NCBI GenBank assembly: GCA_032358255.1
Contig: JAULBX010019965.1
Coordinates: 124,001-188,000, forward strand
Direction of reading: 5' to 3'
DNA length: 64,000 bases
From: Heterotrichella gracilis
Lineage: Eukaryota > Sar > Xanthophyceae > Tribonematales > Xanthonemataceae
Shown here: in pieces, positions 35,626 to 47,210 of the stretch
Numbering within the stretch: position 1 is the first letter of the stretch
Layout of the letters: each line of letters starts with the position of its first letter
Position numbers and translations under genes: made by a program
The notes under the pieces: model-generated
Told to the model about the DNA's origin: nothing
What the model saw: the letters and a program-made list of their open reading frames with translations, nothing else
The model's database searches: none

Positions 35626-37206
35626 CTGTGCAACGTGTGGGGGGAGCTGTGAGGGGGTTTTCCAACAGGAGGGGTTTCCATGCAGTGGGGCGCGCATCCA
35701 TGCAAGCCTGTGGTACCAGGCAAGACTGCTTCAATCAGGAATTAGGCTGGGCTGGGAATTAATGCACATGGCCACAATATTATTTAATCTATTCAGCTCC
35801 TGGAGCTGATGAACCATTAGCTTGGCTCATATATGCTGGAAAGGTCTGCCAAGGACTTTCAAAGGAGTGGAGTCCATAAGGCATAGGATCAACGTGACAC
35901 ACAGCAGGTGAATCCACAGCGGCTGCTCTCGCCCACACCGTGCTGTGGCACCCACAAGCAGGGACTCATGGAGCACCCAAGTACACACGGAGTGCATGCT
36001 AATGGCGTTTCAGGCCCATATCAACAACTGGAAAGCCAGAGTCTGCTTTGTGACGGTGACAGGCAACGCCCCGCACCCATCAGCGTGGTTGGCAAGACCC
36101 ATACGAGTTCTACTCCTAGACACTTTAACACGTACCTCTGTGGCACCTGCAAACACGTTCCTTATCGCCTGCATCGCACCCAGACTGGGTCAGACTCTGA
36201 CCCCTTGGCAAGCTGCTTGTGCTGCACTAAAGCGTGCAAAATCGGCACCAAGAACACGATACCGGTCCACCCACAAAGTGAAAATTCTGCAGGACCTCAC
36301 GGAACGACTTTCACGAGACTCTGGAAAGGCAAGCCTTTATCTAAGCCCTTGCGTATCAGTTCAGACTGGCATCTGCTTTTGCGAGCAGTATTGGCCATGC
36401 CCTTAAGCTTGATAGCGACCCTGATGGGGACTTTGCGCTCGCCCAGAACGTTTTGCACGAGAAAGTCCAGCTAAGACCGCCTGCCATGTGCACAGCAGGA
36501 TTTTAGTCGGTCGCCACGTGTCACTTCGGCAGGTTGTTGAGCATACATGTCAATGCATGTCAGCCGCTTCGCAGCAGATGCATTCCTGCTTCCGCTTCCA
36601 GCCAATGCCGAATCCGACTGGGCCGGTGCCGAGCAGGGACAAGTACGCCGACGCAGCCTGTTTCTGCCTCTGCAAAAGCAAACGCGGCTGGCAATCAGGT
36701 CTTCTTTGCAACGACGTTGTTACACTACTTCCGTTCCCAACTGCTTGCAACAACGTATAGCGCGTTGTGATACTGGTATACGCCGCTATAGTAATCGGAG
36801 GAGCAAGTGTGTCAACCCTTGGTCAACTTCAGGTAACCCAAACCCCCAGCGGCGCCCACAACCCTTTAGTGAACCTTTTTTGCACGTTAGCGCGGGCTAT
36901 CACCCTTGCATCGCCTGTTACCACCCAGCTGCAGCACTGCCTTGTATGTCTTTCTGAATTTTGTCTTCCAGGGTGAACAGGGACTCAGTTGCCCCAAAAC
37001 AACTGAGTGTTGTTTGGTGTGTCTCCTTGACTCCTTGCAAAATGCCACACACGCAGTGCTGGCACAATGATCCACAACAAAAGCTTGGTGGAAGTCCTAA
37101 ACCTGAGTTTGATCCATGTGACCCTTGGTGTTCTATTGCAGGGCGTTAGCAGACCAGGCTTTAAATTTCCAAGCTCCTGATTTCTGCACACAAGACAGAA
37201 GACACC
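35626..37206. promoter_or_regulatory. Head-to-head region between two coiled-coil genes
   Basis: Should contain both promoters, 5' UTRs and probably the unresolved first exon of the minus-strand gene. Two overlapping plus-strand ORFs (35908-36474 and 35945-36406) show no family resemblance and I do not call them genes. Confidence 0.45.
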
Positions 37207-40200
37207 ATGCAGGCCCTCAGGTCAGCAGCAGAGGTCATGGGCCTCAAGAACAAAGAGGAGCCAGAAATCACCCCATCCGCCTCCTCTGACCCCGGCTCAC
37301 CACCCATCATGGAACGCACCGTGGACCCAGCCAACTCCACAGTCTCCACCACCACAACCTACGCAGACGCACCACCTGGTACTCCCGAGGAGGAGGTCCA
37401 CCGCATTAGCACCACCCAGACCACCACAACAGTGACTACTGAAGAGCCGGTGGAGGGTATTGAGGGCCAGGCCCCGGTGTGCGAGACCAAGGTGGATGAG
37501 GAGCTTGAGGGCGCAACATTTGAGAGCGAGGTAACTTCTAGATTAGATTTGATGGCACTTTGTATGCCTAATGCACCTCATAAGTGCATTCAACAATGTG
37601 GCAATTGATCAAACCTGTGTGAAATACACTGATAGCTTCAAGCCATGGGCTGTCGCTAAACGCTCTGCAATTGCACAGCCATATTGCCTGTAATACCTAA
37701 GTATAGCGGAAATTACGCCAACTAGTTATTGCACGCGATGGCGCAGTGCAATTGATGAGCATCTAGCAACAGGCCAGGTGCCATGTTGTAGGTGCCATTA
37801 CATGAAATGCTGACTGCATGGGAGCTCGGATGCATTTGTGGGGCGCTGTTGCTCTATGGTTCTCTTGCAGTTGCATCCCAGTAGCAGTTCTCAACTTATT
37901 TGACCCTTGATTTTGAAGCCCTGTCTCCTTCTGCGCAGGCCCAGCCCGACAAGTTTGACGTGGCTGAGGAGAAGACCAAGGAAGCAAAGATCCATGCCGG
38001 GGCCGCTGAGGCGCGCGATGAGGCTGCGTTTGCCGCCGCCAAGAGCGCTGCCGCTGCCACAGAGCAGGCAGAGTGCTACCAGAAGACTGTCGAGCGCATG
38101 CAGCAGGAGGTGGAGGAGGTGACAAGTGGGGAGAGCGAGAGGGAGCATGCCAAGGAGCTGGCAGATACCTTGCAGGAGGTAGGGTTTAGGGTTTTAGGGT
38201 GTGTGAGAATGGGTTGTAGCGGCCTGGTAGTGTATCTATCTCTAGTGCAGTATTGTGGATTGAAACTCTCAAAGATTGTTTATCTGACTAAAGGCTGTCT
38301 GGGCTTGATAGGCATCCAGCTGGCTAACACTCCTTGTACCCAGTTGCCATACATTGGCACTCACCTTGCATCTCAACGCCTCCCCAGGCGCCTATCTCGG
38401 GACAGCCTCACTTGAAATATTTATGTTTCTGACTGTGACCCCCCCACCTGCCATCCCCAGGTGAGGAAGGAGGCCGAGGCAGCAGAGCAGCAGGTGGTCC
38501 AGGTGCGCCAGGAGGTGAAGGCAATGGAGGAGGAGCTCCCCCAGCACCTGACCCACGCGGAGCAGGCTGCGCGCGCGGCTGCCCAGGCCAAGAGCAGCGC
38601 CGAGGGGTTTGAGGTGAAGGCCAAGCGGGTGTGGGAGCAGTCTGAGAGCGCTGCCAAGGAGGCGGAGAAGCAGCTGGTGGCGGCGCAGGAGCTGGAGGGG
38701 GAGCTTGCAAAGGTGGGGATGGGGCTTGGGGACTGGATGGGGGATGTTGTTGCATTGAGAATATTGAGATTATTTTGTACATTTATATGGACATGATGTG
38801 CAACTGTACACTGGCCCTGATACTATCATAGCAGATAAATCCCAAATTTTGATTGCTACACTGGTGAGGCCAATGTTTGAACTCACCCTAATCTGCTGGA
38901 TGAGGAGGGAAAATGCATATTTTAGCAAATTTAATTTAAATGCCTTGTGCAGGTGCACGCTGAGACCAAGCGCGCCGAGGAGGATGCCTGGGAGCTCACC
39001 AAGGAGGCGGAGAGGGTTGGCGTCGAGGCGCGTGAGAAGGCCAAGGAGGCCAACCGCCTTGCGCGCACCTACTGGGCAGCTAAGGACAAGGCGGCTGAGA
39101 TGGAGGAGGATGCCAAGGCCAAGATGGAGGCGGCTGAGGCCAAGGGGAGGGTGGCTGACCAGCTGGTGAAGCGCGGGAAGGAGCTTGAGGAGCGGGTGCA
39201 GGCGGCGAAGAAGGCTGCTGAGTACGTGGGCGGGGTGGGGTGTTGCATGTGTGGAGTCCTTGTTTGCGCTGCATACATTACACATTAGAAATGCATTATG
39301 AATGACGGCGCATCGTCACCATGCTATGTTGTGCTCAGGGTGTTTACAGATAAAATGCTTGGCGCTGCTTGTGCAAGACTGAATGCTCAAATCTGGCTGT
39401 ATTGCTGGCAGCGGAAGGTATGCAATGTAACTGACCATCTCCCCATCCCCCTGCAGCGAGGCCAATAAGCGCAAGCTGCGCATCCAGGAGGAGGCACGCA
39501 CACCCACCGAGCAGGCCCAAGCCCAGTGGGCCGAGGCAGAGTCACATGACCGCGAGGCCGTGGAGTCGCGCCACCTGGCATCCAGCCTGGAGGCTGCTGC
39601 CGCTGCCAAGCTGAAGCAGGCAGAGGAGCCTGCCAGGCGCGCCGAGGGTCTTGAGCACGAGGCCCAGGAGCTGGTGCGCCAGCTGGCGGAGGCGCAGCGG
39701 GAGGCGGGGCTGGCGGAGCAGAGGTGGGTGTGGATGTGGATGTGGATATGGGTGTGGGTGTAGAGGAAGAGGTAGCATTGAAGCACTGGGGATTGATTTC
39801 GTGTTGCTGTTGCAAAACAGGTCTTTCCTTCTTCTTTTCGTGTCCCTTTCGACTGCCATGTGCGGCACACTGTCATGTGAAATTTGGAGTGATTTTATTT
39901 ATTTAAATGCAGAAGCTGTCAAGGCTGTAACAGTTGTCCTTACATTTCCTCTGTGCCTGTGCAGGTACACCGCCAAGCTTGCGGAGGTGAAGCGCGTGCA
40001 GGAGGCTATCGAGAGGAAGAGGGAGGTGGCTGACAAGAAGATGGGCGACTATGAGGCGCTGCGCCAGCAGGCTGACCTGTCCCGTGAGAAGCAGCAGGAG
40101 GCCTGGAAGGAGGCCAAGGAGGCAGGGGACCAGGGCAGTGCGGCACAGACAGGTACGCTGACCCTAGTTTAGGGTTGAAAACCTAAACCCTATAGTAGGA

Positions 40201-40802
40201 GATGTGGAAGGAGGCTAGGGAGGCAGGGGACCAGGGCAGCATGGCACAACCAGGTACACTGACCCTGACCCTACACCCTAATGTTACCTTTTGAGACAGC
40301 TTCCTACCAATTGGATTTAGTGCGATTAGTGGCTGGGTTGTACCTGGTCTGTGGCATTGAGAGGAAAAGCTTGGATGTTGTGGAAGCATTGCCAGTGAGA
40401 AGTGTGGAACAGCAGTGTCTACCTTTTGAAAAGATGTTAAATGGCAGTGCAAGGTTGGCATGACTCATTTGAAATGCAAGTGGCAAATTAACGATTGCCA
40501 ATTGGTACAAACATTGATCATTATTTTAGTATGTGCCATTTTGTCTCTGACGAATATGGTGTCAATGCGTATTTCGAATGGTGCAGGTTGCCGCATTGTA
40601 AAGCATAGGATTAAACTTCTATCTGATTTGTTGTACAGGCATTGGGAGCAGCATGGACAAGTTGGAGGACACCAAGGCATGGAGCAAGGTGGAGCAGGTG
40701 CACGGTGAGACTGAGACCCAGACTGTGAGCAAATCAAAGGAGGTGCACACCGAGACACATGAGGATATGGAGGAGCAGCAGAAGCGCGCACTGGCAGCCT
40801 AG
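37207..40802 (+). CDS. Ala/Glu/Lys-rich coiled-coil protein
   Basis: Exons 37207-37530, 37939-38178, 38461-38712, 38953-39221, 39457-39723, 39965-40152 and 40639-40802 give 567 residues, all in phase, ending in TAG. Residues 1-108 are acidic, Thr/Pro-rich and disordered (STVSTTTTYADAPPGTPEEE). Residues ~109-510 are continuous coiled coil with Ala/Glu/Lys heptads (AEEKTKEAKIHAGAAEARDE, AKMEAAEAKGRVADQLVKRG, EARTPTEQAQAQWAEAESHD). The tail is charged (DMEEQQKRALAA). No known domain recognised; composition is reminiscent of LEA-like or striated-fibre/cytoskeletal proteins, but that is a guess. The divergently placed neighbour has the same overall plan (disordered Thr-rich head, coiled-coil body), so they may be ancient paralogues. 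The donor after 38178 sits in GTAGGGTTTAGGG, i.e. a telomere-like run supplies the intron start. Confidence 0.85.
40197..40260 (+). repeat. Copy of an exon 3' edge and donor
   Basis: Repeats the end of exon 39965-40152 (GGCAGGGGACCAGGGCAG at about 40121 and 40222, period 101) including the GTAC donor and CTGACCCT. TAGTTTAGGG and CCTAAACCCT lie between the copies. Confidence 0.9.
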
Positions 40803-42249
40803 AGTGGAATGGGCAAAATTTGGCGCATGATGCAGCCGACAAATGTACTGCTTTACATAGGTGATCAGTAACCCACCAGCTCTAGCCTTGGCTAGCTCTA
40901 TTTTGGCAGTGCTAGAAAGTGAGTGAGCAAATGGTTCCTTTGCTACCTGTATAGCGTTGGAATGACTGTTGATTGCTGTGATATTAACCTGTTGAATGAA
41001 CTGTTTAGGTGTCTGCAAAGGTTGCTTTAAGCAGTTGGCAGGCCCAGTTTGTGTAGCAATTACCTCAGCGACAAGGTAGTGCTCGCGATTTCCCTTTACG
41101 CAGCGTCATGACATATGGATACCATATGTCGATATATTTACGTGAAGCTTTTACAAGCTGGGTGAACGCGAAGCCGCTTTGGCTAAGACCACAGTTCAGT
41201 GTTTGTACCATGTCACCGTGCCGCCGACGGAGGTAGGCTGTTGTGTATTGTGTACACGGAAATGCTTGAAGAATGCATTGTGTGCACGGTGTTGCAATAG
41301 CTTCTACGTTAGCAGTCATGTGCAGGCAAATGGCCATGTCTGAACCAATGCATGCAGCAAATGGGCACCGCCTGTCAGTGAGCTATGATGATTAGTGTTT
41401 TTGTTTCTGAGTCAGTTTACAGTTTTGCAATGGCTATATGTGTGCTTCAAACTGAACAAGATCCTTATCTTGCTTTAATCAAGTTGTGCAGGGCAGGGGC
41501 TACACTTTTGTGTGTATGTAGTCGCATTTTGTGCTGAATGTTAATGTTGTAACGAGTATAACGAGTTGCCAACCTTCCTTACAAGTACGATGTTCCATGC
41601 CCAGTTTGTATATCTGGAAGAAGTAATGATTTGAACATTATGTGATTAATATGATATTAATCACGATTGAAGGCCCTGTGGCAACATGTATGACGCCTAC
41701 CATGTACAGGATGCCTGATATGTGAGCTGTTGCTACAAAACTGCGTTGCGTGCAAGGTGCATCAACAGCTCCCAACCATAGTTTGACAATAAGGGTGACA
41801 AACTCGCAACAATACTCCGTTGCATCAATAAATTGGAGTGATGAAGCTGGCTAGGAAGGTCCAGAATGCTACCATAGAATGTCCTATCTCCCTTTGCATC
41901 ACACATGCCTGCTGTTGTTTACAGCAATGAATAATACTTGCATAGCTACACGAGTTCACTACATCCACAGCAGGTTTTTTTGGGAGGATGGTGGACAGTT
42001 TCAAATACTGACAGGAAAATTGGTAAATAAGCGCTGCCTGGACTTGCACACCAGATCGTGCATCAACAATGTAGAGGCAATCTCCATCTAGAAATGCTTT
42101 AAAAACTATTAAGGCTGTGAAGATGGCATGGCACCAATATACAATACAATGCCCTAGCAGCCGGTGCTGCCCTGCTCTCCCGCTCTGCAAATTTGACCAA
42201 CCCCTGTCTGTCTACCACATCGCTGCGCCCGGCTCGAAAATGGTTGTGG
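40803..42249. other. Convergent intergenic region
   Basis: About 1.4 kb between the coiled-coil gene and ATP23, AT-rich. No exon, RNA gene or notable repeat recognised. Confidence 0.6.
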
Positions 42250-43216
42250 TCATGGTCTCCGATCAAACGGCGCTGTGTCCATGAAGCAGCCCTCAAACAC
42301 CCGCAGCACCGCGTCCTTGGCCTTGTCCCCGCCACAGTGTGGGTTCATGGCAACCGACAGCTCAGCGCGCCGCTTGACGCACACCTGGTGCTGGCCTGCA
42401 ATGGACAGGTTGCCCCGCGCCACCTCCTGCATGAAGCTGCAGTCGCCGCTCAAGCTTGCCGCCCGAATCTGCACGCCGCACCAGCAGCGGTGGGTGAGAG
42501 TGAGGGCACGTTGTTTGGCTGTGAATCAGGTAATATCCATGTAGTGTCATATAGGGTCAGATACAGGGAATGGAGGTTAAGGCGTATGCTGTAGGTTGCA
42601 AGGAATAGTTGTGCGCACCTCACTGCAAGCGTGGTGGTCGCAGTTGGTCCAGTCCAGGTTGGCTGCTCGGCAGTGGTCGTAGGCATGGATGAGCTCATGG
42701 GTGAGGGTGTTGTTCACCTCCGCTTGCGAGGTGAGGTGGTTATGACATACAACCACCTGCAGCTAATCAACCCATTCTTCAGCAAGATCAGCGAAACATA
42801 GAGGCGCTTGCTTTAAGGACAACCACAGACCTGTGCAGGGGCGGTTCATATGCATGCATTTGCAATGGCATGGCAACGTGACCCACCCCGTCTGGAGGCC
42901 TGAAGCCTCCTCCAACCTCTTGGTCGCACTTCTCAACTCTGACGAACTTCTTGTTCACTTGGCAACCAGCCTGCAGCACCCAGGCGTCGCCTTCAGCAGC
43001 TGTTTCGTCGCCTGTGCATTGCATGCATATGCATGCATCCTGTCATACCTTGTTAAGTTCTTCAGCCATGAACCGAGCCTTCATGTCCCACTTCAAGGAG
43101 TAGTCCACCATAGACTCCATACGCTCTCTAGTGACACCTATCCACTGCTGGTTGGTGCTGGTAGACGCGATGTCAGGCTCTGTGCTGCCTGCAGCATGTT
43201 GGTCAGATTCCGACAT
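42250..43216 (-). CDS. ATP23: Mitochondrial inner-membrane metalloprotease ATP23 (peptidase M76)
   Basis: ATP23 matures and helps assemble Atp6 of the F0 ATP synthase, facing the intermembrane space. Exons in order: 43216-43049, 42970-42887, 42756-42619, 42468-42250; 202 residues, each exon a multiple of three. The zinc-binding motif HELIH is at residues ~104-108, inside TLTHELIHAYDHCRAANLDW. Conserved cysteines are visible: AGCQVNKKF then VEKCDQEVGGGFRPP, CDHHACSE and AASLSGDCSFMQEV. The C-terminus VFEGCFMDTAPFDRRP matches the family end (CF.D..PF.R.P). The catalytic residues are intact. In exon 2 the acceptor CTGCAG at 42971-42976 was chosen because it alone keeps phase and aligns with the family segment SGCAVNK. 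No strong presequence is visible, as is common for this family. Confidence 0.95.
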
Positions 43217-43495
43217 CGATCTTGCAAACAAGGAAGACTGCCCGACGCACAGCTACAGTACAAGCTAGTGACTGCTACAAATACTGTCTATAGTTATTGC
43301 TGTTCTGTTGAAAGACGGTGTCAGGACAGGGTTTTGGGTTTTAAGGAGCCCATACAAAGGCGCTATCACTGATACACTGATATCAATATCAGACCCATGT
43401 CGTCTCATATAGGCAGCGGTTCCACTGTGAACTTCGCAGTACGCACGTCTGCTACCGGGAAGTGTTGACACTGGGGTACCTATCGCTTGGTCGCG
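43217..43495. promoter_or_regulatory. Short divergent promoter region (ATP23 / SPF45)
   Basis: Only 279 bases separate the two start codons, so a bidirectional promoter is likely. No specific elements identified. Confidence 0.5.
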
Positions 43496-46209
43496 ATGTT
43501 CAGCAGTCTGTATGGCGATTTGCCGCAGGCAAAGAATGTCGATGAGAAGCCAGAAACGGGCAGTGCAGGGTGGAGCATCTCCTCCCGGTTAGCGCCTCCA
43601 GTCAGACGCCCTTCGCTCAACCCACCACCGTCGGTACTGCGGGCGGGCAGAGGCAGAGGCGATGCTGTGCACAGAACTTCGGATGTGGGTGTAGGCCTCG
43701 CCCCCATCCAACCAACGTCCATCTTCAGCTTGAGCGGGCCTCTTCAAGACGAGTATGACCCAGCAAGGCCAAACGACTACGAGAAGATTCGTGCTGAGCG
43801 TGAAAGGATGCGGCGAGGGGCGGAGCTTGAGGCGGAGAGGCAGGAGCGCATGCGGGAGATGGAGCGGGAAAAGGAGCGAGCGGTGGGTGCATATGCATGC
43901 ATATGGAAACTGTGCCGTTTTGGTCCTTTCACGATGCCTCTTCACTTATAATGTGGTGTAAAACTCAATGTGGGATATAGTAGCCTGATTGTAACCATAT
44001 TGGGTTCAACCTCATGCAATGCATGCACGACATGTGGGTAACCAACAACCCCAATGCTGCTTGCCCCAAGTTGCCAAATCACACCAAAAACGGTTCCATC
44101 AGACCGCAGCATACAGCACGTCACTCTCGGTATTTTTGCTGAGTGGGTGTCGCCTCACCTTGAAACTACGACAACCCCATGTTGCCCCATGCATGGACCC
44201 CATCTGCCCCTTGCATGCAGGATCGGGAGCATGAGCGAGAGCAGGAACGGGAGAGGGAGCGGGAAAGGGACAGGGAGCGGGCACAAGAGGAGATTGCCGC
44301 CCGCAGCGGCTCAGACCGGTCTGCACTCAGCGTGAGCGGGGAGGAGGCCTTTGCCCGGAGAGCAAGGTACGCACCCATGGCGCACCACTGTGCACACCTG
44401 TAAAGCGTTTGGCCACTGGGGGTGCCATGAAAAGCACACCACATGTGTGCCATGCACGATTTATCAAGACTGGTCGGGGTAGGGGTGGGGGAGCAACAGG
44501 TTCAGTGGAGTTGGGGGTGCGTGGTGCGCCCAGCCAAACTCCATGCGCGCATCCAGTCGCCCCAAACCACTCCCACTTGCACAATGGTTTTGTTGCCGCT
44601 AAGGATGGCATGGCATGTACATCAGACGCAATGTGGTGCTGACCAAACCATCATGTGGTCGTGCGCAGCTGGACCCTACCTAGGGTTTGAGTGGGCACAT
44701 GTTGCGATTTGCTGTGTGCGAGCCATGGAGGCTGGCGCACACCAGTGTAATCCAGTGTCCTTACGTCTCACAAGATGCTTTGTGATGCTACATAATGCAA
44801 ATAATAATATAATGATAATGATGATGCAGGTTGAGCGGCAAGTCCAGCGGTTTCAGCGACACGCCAGACTGGGACAGCGGGCGGGGCGGCCTGGGGATTG
44901 GCGCTGCCCCCGCGGCCCCCGCAGCAAACGCCGCCAGCTCTGAAAAGGGCATGACCCTTGCCCAGAAGCTGATGCGCAAGATGGGGTGGAAGGATGGGCA
45001 GGGGCTGGGGCGCGAGGGGCAGGGCATCACCACGCCGCTGGTTGCGCAGAAGACCGATGTGCGGGGGGGCGTGATAGTGAATGCGGACGAGCGGCGAGGG
45101 GATGCAGGGCCCCCTGAGAAGAGGCAAAAGGTATAGCTGGCACCTCCCATGGGACTGTAGGGTGTAGGGTTTGATGTTTGGGGTTTTCCTTGAATGCACC
45201 AGATGTTTAGGGTTTCTGACAAAGCACCAGGTGTACCTGTATGGTGGGGTACCTCAGGTCTGGTGTCGTGACAGGATTTTAAAGGCATGCGGTCATGCAC
45301 CATACCCCTGACTTGCATTGATAACCTATCCTAAGGTATTTGGCATGCACCACGCTCAACCCCACGCATGAGCCCTACTGCATCGCCATCATGTACACCC
45401 GCACCACCTGCACCACCACTTCCTTGACATTGCACTGGCGCTAGGCATACCCAGCAATGCTCCCCTGGCGATCAAGCTGGGCGCACATGTACAGGCACTC
45501 ACCCATGCAATGTCCGCAGGGCGTGCCCCTCCAGGGCCCCCCCACCAAGGTAGTGCTGCTGCGCAACATGGTGGGTCCCGGTGAGGTGGATGAGGAGCTT
45601 GAGGATGAGGTGGGCCAGGAGGCGTCAAAGTACGGGGAGGTGCAGCAGGTGAGGCGGGGGGAGGTGTGGTGTGTGCGTGTGTCATGTGTATAGAGAGTGC
45701 AGGTGAGGATGGCGTTGCATGTGTAAAAGGTGCAGCAGGCAAGGGGTATGGGTTGTGGGTTGTGTGGTTGCCTGGGGCCCTGTATTTCCGACTGCAATAC
45801 CTCATTATCGACGTGCCAGCGATCCCTCATTGCACAGTAGACGTGCCGGCAATACCTCACTGTACTGTAGAAGTACAGGGGGGGCAAGGAATATCAGCAT
45901 AACCACCACCACCAGCATCAGTAGCAGCAGCACCACCACCCACCTACCCAAGTCACTGTGGCCGGCCCCTTACCCCCCTACCCCCCCCCCACGCAGGTCC
46001 TCATCTACGAGGTGACCGAGGCAGGCTTCCCCCACGACCAGGCTGTGCGCATCTTTGTGGAGTTTGACCGACAGGAGGCTGCCACCAAGGCGCTCATCGA
46101 CATGCACGGCAGGTTCTTTGGGGGCCGCCAGGTGCAGGCCACCTTCTTCGACCCAGACAGGCTGGAGAGGAACCTGCTGGCACCACAGCCGGGCGAGGTG
46201 GAATCGTAA
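43496..46209 (+). CDS. RBM17: Splicing factor 45 (SPF45/RBM17; plant DRT111)
   Basis: Nuclear second-step and alternative-splicing factor. Exons 43496-43882, 44221-44366, 44830-45130, 45520-45648 and 45997-46209 give 391 residues in phase. The start MFSSLYGDLPQ and the segment PTSIFSLSGPLQDEYDPARP match the family N-terminus. An Arg/Glu-rich region (EREQERERERERDRERAQEE) precedes the G-patch at about residues 219-262 (MTLAQKLMRKMGWKDGQGLG, then GITTPLVAQKT). The C-terminal U2AF-homology motif domain includes VVLLRNMVGPGEVDEELEDE and VRIFVEFDRQEAATKALID. It keeps the UHM Arg-x-Phe signature as HGRFFGGRQVQATFFD. The stop codon TAA lies inside TAAACCCCTTAGGG, a telomere-like run, and the whole tail is copied again downstream. 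Confidence 0.95.
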
Positions 46210-46341
46210 ACCCCTTAGGGTTTTTTGGGAGCCATCAGGTGTAGGCCACATTCTTTGACCCAGACAGGCTGGAGAGGAACCTGCTGGCGCCACCGCCCGA
46301 GGAGGTGGAATCCTAAACCCCTTAGGGTTTTGGGTTTGAGC
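46128..46341 (+). repeat. 107-bp tandem duplication of the SPF45 coding tail, stop and 3' flank
   Basis: ACCCAGACAGGCTGGAGAGG occurs at 46151 and 46258 (period 107). Both copies end GAGGTGGAATC(G/C)TAAACCCC followed by TTAGGGTTT. The second copy lies after the stop and is non-coding. Confidence 0.95.
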
Positions 46342-47210
46342 TGTGTCCTTGAGAAGGATTGTGGCAACAGAATGTGGACTGTGGCGGTGCATGCGCTGGC
46401 GCTGAGGAGGTTGGGAGGGACGTGATCCTGGGGTGTGCTTGTGGAGGTGCCGGGGGAAGAAAGGGTTGTGTGATACGGCTTTTGTGGCTATTTATAAGGA
46501 GGAGGGATAGTACGGTGGTACTACTTGGTGGACTGCTGTAGCAGTTTTGCCACACCGTAGCGTTGTAGGAGGAGGAGTTGGACTTTCTAAAGCGGTGGGG
46601 TGGGCAGTTATAGCCGGTGCAAATCAAAAGACGGTTGGGAAAACTGCTCAACGGCCTTCAGCTGCGTGTCCCCTTTCTTCCTTTCTTCTGTCATGGGAGA
46701 ATTATTGGATAATTTGCTTTCCGCCTTGCCCTGTGATCCACCTTCACGCTTCGCCAGAATCAGAGCCTATACCTCCTGCAGACTACTTTGGTGGTCACTT
46801 AGCTGTCAAATGAATCCTTGCAAGAGAGTTTTAGGTATGCAACATATTTTGCACAGTTTGCCCGAGGTCAAGAGTGGCCACAAGCGTGGGGTGTCTTAGG
46901 GGTGTCAACGCTGCAAACCCTATTGTAGGGTCCCTGTGGCAGTTCAATGCGTGCCACACTGCTGAGAAACCAGTGTCATACCGTGGAAAAGACTTAGGAA
47001 GCGAAGGAGTGCATACTGCTGGCGTACACATGGCTGCCTTGTCGCCGGTTGCTGCATTCGTGTCCATCTGTTTGTGACCAGTACGGCACATGCATGCATA
47101 TACAACACATGCATGCAGTGAGATTGCAATCACAGTTCGCTTCCTTCAGCCCCAACCCCCGTCTTTAGGACTCCAAAAAGCCATTACATATGCTTTGAAA
47201 AAGTTCAGCG
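46342..47210. other. Intergenic region between SPF45 and the reductase
   Basis: The genes are co-directional, so this is a 3' UTR and then the promoter of the reductase. No exon or RNA gene recognised. Confidence 0.55.

Noticed and set aside
35908-36474. Two overlapping plus-strand ORFs (188 and 153 residues) between the coiled-coil genes
   Set aside because: No domain, no codon-like bias toward either frame, and they lie in a presumed promoter region; long overlapping frames are common in GC-balanced DNA.
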